Assembly: GCA_025455665.1 (NCBI GenBank)
Contig: JALOMC010000068.1
Span: forward strand, 1 to 9,225
Direction of reading: 5' to 3'
Length of the DNA stretch: 9,225 nt
Source of the DNA: Chitinophagaceae bacterium
GTDB lineage: Bacteria > Bacteroidota > Bacteroidia > Chitinophagales > Chitinophagaceae
Position 1 is the stretch's first letter. Each line of letters opens with the position of its first letter. Below, in pieces: positions 5,701-9,225 of the stretch. The translations under genes and the position numbers were made by a program. Below the pieces are notes generated by a model. It was not told the DNA's origin. It made no database searches and saw only the letters and a program-made list of their open reading frames with translations.

Positions 5701-7789
5701 TACTAACCTGAGCTTTGATGCCGGCATCAGACAGGGTAAAAATCCGGGACGCGGCAGCGTTGGCAACTACGTTTGGATTGATTTGGATAATGATGGCCTG
5801 CAAGATGAAAACGAGACGGGTCTCTCGAACATTACCGTCACCCTACGCGAAGCAGGAGCCAATGGCACCATGGGCGATGGTGATGATATCACCTACAGCA
5901 CTGTCACAAATGCTCTGGGCGAATTTTCCTTTACCAATTTGCCTTCCAGTTCTCGCTACCGGGTTGAGTTCGGCAATATCAATACATCCTGGTACGCCCT
6001 TTCGGGCAAAGACCTTGGTGGCAATGACGACTTGGATAGCGATGGCAATGCCTTTGTGGGATCAACATCTACCACCGATGTATTTGGCCTGGCCGAAGGC
6101 GAGCAAAAGCTAAATATCGCCCTGGGCCTGCGGTTGACCGCCAATAGCGACAAATTCATTGGCGACCGCGTATGGCTCGATCTGAATTCAAACGGTGTAC
6201 AGGATGAAGTCAATCCGCGTGGCATACCGGGCGTAACGGTCGACCTGCTGGATGTATCGGGCAATTTGGTAACACAAAGCGGCCGCCTGCTGCAAACTAC
6301 TACCAACCGTTTTGGGTATTACCGTTTCTATGGTTTGGGCAATGGCACTTATTTCCCCCGATTCAGCAATCTGCCTGCGGGCTTTCAGCTGGCACCGCTG
6401 GACCGTGGCGGCAACGATAACACTGATAGCGACGTAAATGGTGTGAATGGCCGTGTAACAGCGGGCCTGCCTGTGACCGATGTACTGCGTACCAACCTGA
6501 CTGCCGACCTGGGCCTGGTACCAGTGGCCAACTATGTGGGCGACTACGTGTGGAACGACCTGGATGGCGACGGCCTGCAGGAAGCGGGTGAACCTCCGCT
6601 GGCTGGTGTTACCGTTACGCTATACAGCAGCACAGGTACCCCCATTGGGTCCACCGTTACAAATGCAGTAGGGCAGTACTACTTTTTCAATGTGCCACCG
6701 GGCTCTTATTACATGGGCTTTAGCACTTACCCCAGTGTGTTGGAGTTTACCCGCCAGGAAGCTGCACCCGCCAGCAATGGCTCCGATGTGAATCCGTCAA
6801 CGGGATTAACCAGCGTATTTACCGTTGCTTCGGGACAAAGCAATGAGAGCATAGATGCAGGCATGCGGCAATCATTCATTGGCCGTGTAGGCGATTATGT
6901 TTGGGACGATTTCAACCAGGATGGCATTCAAGATGCCAATGAGCCGGGCTTGTCTGGCGTGAGCATCACGCTGATCAACCTGAGTACCGGGCAAACAATT
7001 GGCCAGGCGGTTACCCGGGGCAATGGGTACTTCCAATTCTTCACGGTGCCGGTAGAAGTGCCGCTACGTGCCATTTTTGCCAATATTCCGGGCGCCTTCA
7101 GCTTCACACTGCCCAATCAAGGCAATGGAACCAACGATAGCAAGGTGAACACCGTCGGCACTACCATTTCCGACTTCATGCTGCCATATGGCGCTGGCAA
7201 TTACAATATCGATGCAGGTATCATTCGCCCCATTGTACTATCGGCTACCGGCTTTAGCCTGAGTGCTGTGCGCAGCGGCCAGCCTGTGAACCTGCGCTGG
7301 CAAACAGCTACCGAGCAGCATACGGCCCGCTTTGAAGTAGAACGCAGCACCGATGGCCGCCAATTTATGACCATTGCCAGCCTGCCGGCATCTGGCAATA
7401 GTACTCTGGTAAAATGGTACCAGTACCGCGATGGCATGGCGCCTGCCAGTAAACTTTTTTACCGTATCCGACTGATCAATAAAGATGGCTCCAGCAGTTT
7501 ATCGAATGTGGCTACCGTGGAGGAAGTGGCTGCCAAAGTGAGCATCCAGGTGTACCCCAATCCGGTCAATTCAAACCTGTTTATCAACGTGAACAGCGCT
7601 GGCAAATACCGCGTAGACTGGCTGAATGCAAATGGCCAGGTGGTGCGCACCAGTCTGTTCGACACCGCCGAGAATGGAAACACCCTCATGATGCATCGTG
7701 GCACCCTGCCTGCTGGCATGTACCGCGTAGTGGTACAACCCTTGCAGGGGGCAGCGGGGCAGCAAACTTTCAGCATGATGCTACAGTAA
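2717..7789 (+). CDS. Large secreted surface protein: CBM-like domain, eight SdrD_B repeats, Fn3-like module, T9SS type A sorting domain
   Basis: The product has 1690 residues. I chose ATG 2717 because it begins a clean signal peptide (MNLVKR, hydrophobic residues about 7-19, cleavage near residue 23-24); the frame extends to a GTG at 2666, but that start would add 17 polar residues before the signal. Residues about 25-275 are two beta-rich modules with paired cysteines (TAPTTC, SSC, TTCYREL, VPCF), resembling modules of Bacteroidota surface proteins. Residues about 279-517 look like a jelly-roll carbohydrate-binding-type domain: LIANGHFG at the start, GRTYQFSFWAKN in the middle, NDFLLDDVEL at the end. 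Residues 518-1503 carry eight SdrD_B-like repeats. Residues about 1507-1600 are an Fn3-like module (LRWQTATEQ, FEVERSTDG, FYRIRLINKDG). Residues 1608-1690 are a T9SS type A sorting domain (IQVYPNPV, LPAGMYRVVV). It is probably an adhesin or glycan-binding surface protein; catalytic activity is not indicated. The SdrD_B and sorting calls are firm, the N-terminal domain labels less so. Confidence 0.93.
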   Translation: MNLVKRSIWLYLSCMLVAADAIGQLVGGDVNKPINTVYYIGNNNVGSSSPVFTVTAPTTCAGTGTVRVQWNGGTTAASIRRVDMHGGLRFVGTQATGSGNNLNSGNSFTFNFTGLQPGTYTFSLSRDPIDDNLTTNNVAAGAADDWAIGNFNSIGDQQRCAVIGVIILPTAGNLPNITATAQGASSCISSVGSVTISGLTPGTTYEVATTVGGSYVSTGPIGASGNFVINNLYPGIYPVRVRLPGTTCYRELNIQVPSPAGVPCFTTDELIDFAPTGTSLIANGHFGTTAATMPSLASIAAITDYSLVAIGSGQPQDSRYSIARSTDNADNGGVASFTWRLRNLQYPRQGHHIFACLQWSRDHTGSITQADGTANGFMMVVNANYRTDRALYFSGLNMIQGRTYQFSFWAKNLQPFMPRNKNNATADGEPTYQPIVPRLGVVVNGIIYDYAELGYVVEPASYGANTYLNQMGWEQFKVRFTAPVSNANSNVGIYNFQQGGFGNDFLLDDVELYEVTQIGDKVWNDLDADGRQDANEPGMANVTVTLNDATGLPIKTTVSDAAGNYRFTVPYNTANYSVTFIPPPNYSFSPAVGTGATDNTDSDPNVNTGTTAFFSLTAGANQLNIDCGLRFNAPSPFASIGDFVWMDTNNNGVQDAGEPGAADVVVSLFNASDVLVGSTVTDARGFYRFDRVVPGQYRIGVTAPPGTLLTAKDAGGNDNVDSDLFQTGANSGRTDLFMVAANTAIRHIDAGIYLAPLTRRSIGDLVWNDVDADGMQDAGEPGLPSIEVLLFWAGADNVAGNADDVYVATQFTDGFGNYQFNDLNDQVYYVQVTAPAGWQFVGKNLAGGNIFRDSDFNPANGRSDAVDFSTGEINIYRVDAGLRLATPPPFWGSIGDVVWNDLDFDGVQDANEPLMPAITVTLYNSSGAVVSTMATDSIGRYRFVFVAPGTYKLGFTNLPDGYLFTLQDRGGNDGADSDADELTGETANFILSSGATNLSFDAGIRQGKNPGRGSVGNYVWIDLDNDGLQDENETGLSNITVTLREAGANGTMGDGDDITYSTVTNALGEFSFTNLPSSSRYRVEFGNINTSWYALSGKDLGGNDDLDSDGNAFVGSTSTTDVFGLAEGEQKLNIALGLRLTANSDKFIGDRVWLDLNSNGVQDEVNPRGIPGVTVDLLDVSGNLVTQSGRLLQTTTNRFGYYRFYGLGNGTYFPRFSNLPAGFQLAPLDRGGNDNTDSDVNGVNGRVTAGLPVTDVLRTNLTADLGLVPVANYVGDYVWNDLDGDGLQEAGEPPLAGVTVTLYSSTGTPIGSTVTNAVGQYYFFNVPPGSYYMGFSTYPSVLEFTRQEAAPASNGSDVNPSTGLTSVFTVASGQSNESIDAGMRQSFIGRVGDYVWDDFNQDGIQDANEPGLSGVSITLINLSTGQTIGQAVTRGNGYFQFFTVPVEVPLRAIFANIPGAFSFTLPNQGNGTNDSKVNTVGTTISDFMLPYGAGNYNIDAGIIRPIVLSATGFSLSAVRSGQPVNLRWQTATEQHTARFEVERSTDGRQFMTIASLPASGNSTLVKWYQYRDGMAPASKLFYRIRLINKDGSSSLSNVATVEEVAAKVSIQVYPNPVNSNLFINVNSAGKYRVDWLNANGQVVRTSLFDTAENGNTLMMHRGTLPAGMYRVVVQPLQGAAGQQTFSMMLQ
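4268..7225 (+). repeat. Array of eight SdrD_B-like calcium-binding domain repeats (protein level)
   Basis: Repeats begin at nucleotides 4268, 4634, 5000, 5396, 5759, 6158, 6536 and 6887 (residues 518, 640, 762, 894, 1015, 1148, 1274, 1391), a period of 117-133 residues. Each opens with [IV]G[DN]xVWxDxxxDGxQD or a close variant, whose spaced acidic residues are known calcium ligands in SdrD B domains. Next comes TVTLxxxxG, then a GxYxF strand, a GGNDNxDSD-type second acidic loop, and usually a closing DAGI/DAGL or related motif. Repeats 3 and 5 carry an extra GAxN/GDD loop (AGADN...ADD and AGANG...GDD). Repeats 7 and 8 have a degraded second acidic loop (NGSDVN, NDSKVN). The copies are clearly diverged at DNA level, so this is an old duplication and not a recently expanding tandem repeat. 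Confidence 0.92.
7538..7786 (+). other. T9SS type A C-terminal sorting domain (part of the surface protein)
   Basis: The last 83 residues start with VSIQVYPNPV and run through LFINVNSAGKYRVDWLNANG, a variable turn and LPAGMYRVVV to the end. This is the usual layout of the Por secretion C-terminal domain, which directs proteins through the type IX system and is then cleaved, with attachment of the cargo to the cell surface or release. It fixes the protein as outer surface or extracellular and the host as a Bacteroidota with T9SS. Confidence 0.88.
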
Positions 7790-7799
7790 AGCTGACCGG

Positions 7800-7817
7800 G
7801 GGCCAACGCCATGGCCC
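7800..7817. terminator. First hairpin after the surface-protein gene
   Basis: GGGCCA (7800-7805) and TGGCCC (7812-7817) form a perfect GC-rich 6-base stem with a 6-base loop, ten bases after the TAA. No T-run follows, so it is either a 3'-end stabilising hairpin or part of a compound terminator with the hairpin at 7843-7866. Confidence 0.35.
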
Positions 7818-7842
7818 ACCTATTGGAATGGGTAAAATGGAA

Positions 7843-7866
7843 ACGGCTGCCTAGAAAGGCAGCCGT
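7843..7866. terminator. Second, stronger hairpin after the surface-protein gene
   Basis: ACGGCTGCCT (7843-7852) and AGGCAGCCGT (7857-7866) pair perfectly over ten bases around an AGAA tetraloop. The sequence after it (ACTGTTGCAG) is not a proper T-run. Placed between two co-directional genes and 54 bases after the stop, it is the best candidate terminator of the surface-protein transcript and separates it from the regulator operon. Confidence 0.55.
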
Positions 7867-7913
7867 ACTGTTGCAGTTAGTGTTGATCGACAATCTAAAA
7901 AGACCGTGTTCAT

Positions 7914-7942
7914 TTTGAATATGCTGCACGGTTATAAATTTT
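7914..7942 (+). promoter_or_regulatory. Weak alternative promoter for the regulator operon
   Basis: TTTG (7914-7917), 17 bases, then TAAATTTT (7935-7942) loosely fits the -33/-7 pattern and would give a leader of about 45 bases. The last base of the -7 box is wrong and the downstream candidate at 7959-7988 matches better, so this is kept only as an alternative that would give a normal leader. Confidence 0.2.
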
Positions 7943-7945
7943 TTT

Positions 7946-7975
7946 CTTTCAGAATAAATTGAAAGTTGAGAACTT
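7946..7975. promoter_or_regulatory. Candidate operator: two inverted repeats in front of the regulator
   Basis: CTTTCA (7946-7951) and TGAAAG (7960-7965) form one dyad with an 8-base spacer; AAGTT (7963-7967) and AACTT (7971-7975) form a second with a 3-base spacer. They overlap the TTG at 7959-7961 and the spacer of the best candidate promoter. MarR-type regulators commonly bind such dyads at their own promoters, so autoregulation is a natural inference. Short AT-rich dyads can also occur by chance. Confidence 0.35.
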
Positions 7976-7988
7976 GTAATTAGATTTG
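7959..7988 (+). promoter_or_regulatory. Promoter of the regulator operon, apparently leaderless
   Basis: TTG (7959-7961), a 19-base spacer and TAGATTTG (7981-7988) match the Bacteroidota promoter pattern TTG-N19-TAnnTTTG without mismatch. With the usual distance from the -7 box, transcription would start at about 7992-7993, which is the A of the regulator's ATG. The box also overlaps the in-frame TGA (7987-7989) immediately upstream of that gene. Confidence 0.55.
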
Positions 7989-7992
7989 ACAC

Positions 7993-8493
7993 ATGGAATT
8001 AGTAGAGGCAAGAAAGCAGTTTGTGGCCGCCTGGGGCAGCTTTGGCAGCAATTGGGGCATCAACCGGACGATGGCCCAAATACATGCGCTGCTGATGGTG
8101 ACTACAAAACCGCTGGCTGCCGACGAAATCATGCAAGAGCTGACCATCAGCCGTGGCAATGCCAATATGAATATCCGGGAACTGATCAATTGGGGCCTGG
8201 TGGAAAGGGTAGTAGTTTCGGGGGAACGGCGGGAGTTTTTCGCCGCTGAAAAGGACATTTGGAAGGTAGCCCGCATCATTGTACGGGAACGCAAAAAGCG
8301 GGAACTGGAACCGATGATGCGTTTTTTGGAAAGCATTAGTGCGGTAGAAGGGGCAGAGGCCGATGTGGCTACGTTTGAAAAGACCATCAGCGATATCCGC
8401 CGATTTGGGCAGCAGGCCGATCAGGCCATGGAAACCATGCTGAAAGCCGACGAAAACTGGCTACTGGGCACCCTGCTCAAGCTCATGCGCTAA
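7993..8493 (+). CDS. GbsR/MarR-family transcriptional regulator
   Basis: The protein has 166 residues, a usual size for GbsR-type winged-helix regulators. Residues about 5-36 (ARKQFVAAWGSFGSNWGINR, then MAQIHALLM) are the family's N-terminal helices. Residues 41-70 (LAADEIMQEL, SRGNANMNIRELINWGLV) form the helix-turn-helix, and 71-85 (ERVVVSGERREFF) the wing. The rest is helical and presumably serves dimerisation. GbsR of Bacillus represses glycine betaine synthesis genes and senses choline, but Bacteroidota homologues differ in context and no betaine gene is visible here, so the ligand is unknown. ATG 7993 is the only sensible start: a TGA lies two codons upstream, and the next ATG (codon 27) would remove the first helix. 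It leads a likely three-gene operon, with the membrane protein 42 bases downstream, and probably regulates that operon or its neighbours. Confidence 0.88.
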   Translation: MELVEARKQFVAAWGSFGSNWGINRTMAQIHALLMVTTKPLAADEIMQELTISRGNANMNIRELINWGLVERVVVSGERREFFAAEKDIWKVARIIVRERKKRELEPMMRFLESISAVEGAEADVATFEKTISDIRRFGQQADQAMETMLKADENWLLGTLLKLMR

Positions 8494-8535
8494 GGGCATT
8501 TTTTTTGATAAAAAGTTTCAATAAATCCTGAAAAT

Positions 8536-8916
8536 ATGAGAACTCTGATTTTTTTTCGAAAATTTGACCTTCTTGGGCAGGCTGCATTGATTGTTTCCTC
8601 GGTATTGGGCCTGGTGTTGCAGGCGGCTACCTGGGCCGGTGTTTCATGGTTTGCCCTGGGCGGCTGGCAGCTGCTAAGTGCCGGTGCCACGGCTATTTGG
8701 GGCCGGCAGCAGCCTACCCTGCGTAGCCGCCGCCGGTATGCCGCCATGCTGCTGGTGTTGGCCGGGTGGGGTTTGTTGTGCTTGTTTATTCCGCGCCTTA
8801 CCATTTGGCTGCTACTGGCGCTGTTGGCGTCTCCATTATTGGCACTGTGGTACCTCTATCTGTCGGGTACCGAGCTGGCCCATTGGCAGCGTCGGCAGTT
8901 CATTCAGCTGCACTAG
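8536..8916 (+). CDS. Small four-helix membrane protein of unknown function
   Basis: I do not recognise a named family. The 126-residue product is very hydrophobic, with four probable membrane segments at about residues 12-32, 33-54, 68-86 and 88-110. A basic, polar loop (RQQPTLRSRRRY, about 57-68) between segments 2 and 3 should face the cytoplasm by the positive-inside rule, which with the basic start (MRTLIFFRKF) puts both ends inside. It has no signal peptide or catalytic motif. The ATG at 8536 follows an A-rich stretch (CTGAAAAT) typical of starts in this phylum. It lies 42 bases after the regulator and 39 before the DCC-type gene, so all three are probably co-transcribed. A run of eight T at 8549-8556 covers codons 5-7 and might be prone to slippage. 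It is a real gene by codon pattern and context, but its function is open. Confidence 0.75.
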   Translation: MRTLIFFRKFDLLGQAALIVSSVLGLVLQAATWAGVSWFALGGWQLLSAGATAIWGRQQPTLRSRRRYAAMLLVLAGWGLLCLFIPRLTIWLLLALLASPLLALWYLYLSGTELAHWQRRQFIQLH

Positions 8917-8955
8917 CCCGTTCACCTGTTTTCCTCACCTTATCAGCTTTTTGTT

Positions 8956-9225
8956 ATGAACACTACGGAAGAACTCACCCTCTGCTACGATCAGGATTGC
9001 CCGCTGTGCGTTTGGTATTCGGGCTATTTTACAAGGCATGGCTATCTGCCGCCGTCGGCGGTGCAGCCGTTTGCACAGGTGCAGCCCGGCCGCCTGCCCT
9101 GGGTAGATGCACAGCGGATGTACAACGAGATACCCTTGCTGCAGCCGGCTACCCAGCAAGTGTTGTATGGCCCGCAGGCCCTGTTGCACATCATTGGCCG
9201 GCGCCACCCGCGGCTGGCCCGTTGG
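8956..9225 (+). CDS. DCC/DUF393-like CxxC protein (thiol-disulfide oxidoreductase family), 3' part missing
   Basis: The frame is open from ATG 8956 to the window edge (90 codons). The start LTLCYDQDCPLCVWYS resembles the opening of DCC/DUF393 proteins, where a beta strand leads into YDGxCxxC. Here the two cysteines are Cys15 and Cys18, and the usual Gly after Asp is replaced by Gln13. Further on, VLYGPQALLHIIGRRHP (about residues 68-84) matches the family's later element, in which a [YF]xG[AP]xAL motif is followed by a helix. The family is predicted to act as thiol-disulfide oxidoreductases, although few members have been tested. The protein is apparently cytoplasmic (no signal peptide). It lies 39 bases after the small membrane protein and probably belongs to the regulator's operon. 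The family call is good but the partial sequence and the DQDC variant leave some doubt. Confidence 0.72.
   Translation, partial: MNTTEELTLCYDQDCPLCVWYSGYFTRHGYLPPSAVQPFAQVQPGRLPWVDAQRMYNEIPLLQPATQQVLYGPQALLHIIGRRHPRLARW

Noticed and set aside
5715..6113. 132-codon plus-strand frame inside the SdrD_B region
   Set aside because: It is an alternative frame of the repeat-encoding gene, whose main frame is unambiguous.
4268..7225. CRISPR-like or recently expanding tandem DNA repeat
   Set aside because: The period is about 350-400 bases, the copies are diverged at DNA level, and they are in-frame protein domain repeats.
8935..9207. 90-codon minus-strand frame at the right edge
   Set aside because: The plus-strand frame over the same DNA carries the YDQDCPLC motif and fits the operon. 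The minus frame is a shadow.

Overview
The window looks like chromosomal DNA of a Bacteroidota bacterium, probably from the Chitinophagia (the class is inference). The evidence is two secreted proteins with features of type IX secretion (T9SS) cargo, SdrD_B-type repeats, T9SS-style C-terminal modules, A-rich start regions without strong Shine-Dalgarno sequences, and promoter-like TTG-N17-23-TAnnTTTG motifs. No mobile element, CRISPR array, rRNA or tRNA was seen.

Layout. Positions 1-2214 (minus) hold the first 738 codons of a secreted PQQ-dependent sugar dehydrogenase that runs off the left edge. Positions 2215-2716 are a 502-base divergent intergenic region rich in inverted repeats and candidate promoters. 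Positions 2717-7789 (plus) encode a 1690-residue cell-surface protein: signal peptide, two short beta-rich modules, a jelly-roll/CBM-like domain, eight SdrD_B-like calcium-binding repeats, an Fn3-like module and a T9SS type A sorting domain. Two hairpins follow its stop. From 7993 three plus-strand genes with gaps of about 40 bases probably form an operon: a GbsR/MarR-family regulator, a four-helix membrane protein of unknown function, and the start of a DCC/DUF393-type CxxC protein cut by the right edge.

How they work together. The dehydrogenase and the adhesin-like protein are divergently transcribed and both appear to be exported to the surface. A reasonable inference is joint use or sensing of sugars or glycans at the cell surface. 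Both have a candidate promoter with the same unusual -7 box (TATATCTG), each inside a palindrome, which hints at a shared regulator. The downstream regulator has a near-consensus promoter whose -7 box ends four bases before the ATG, so its mRNA may be leaderless, and inverted repeats there suggest autoregulation.

I did not find convincing evidence of a wholly undescribed multi-gene system. The gene families are recognisable, and the most unusual material is regulatory: the divergent promoter region and the apparent leaderless regulator promoter.
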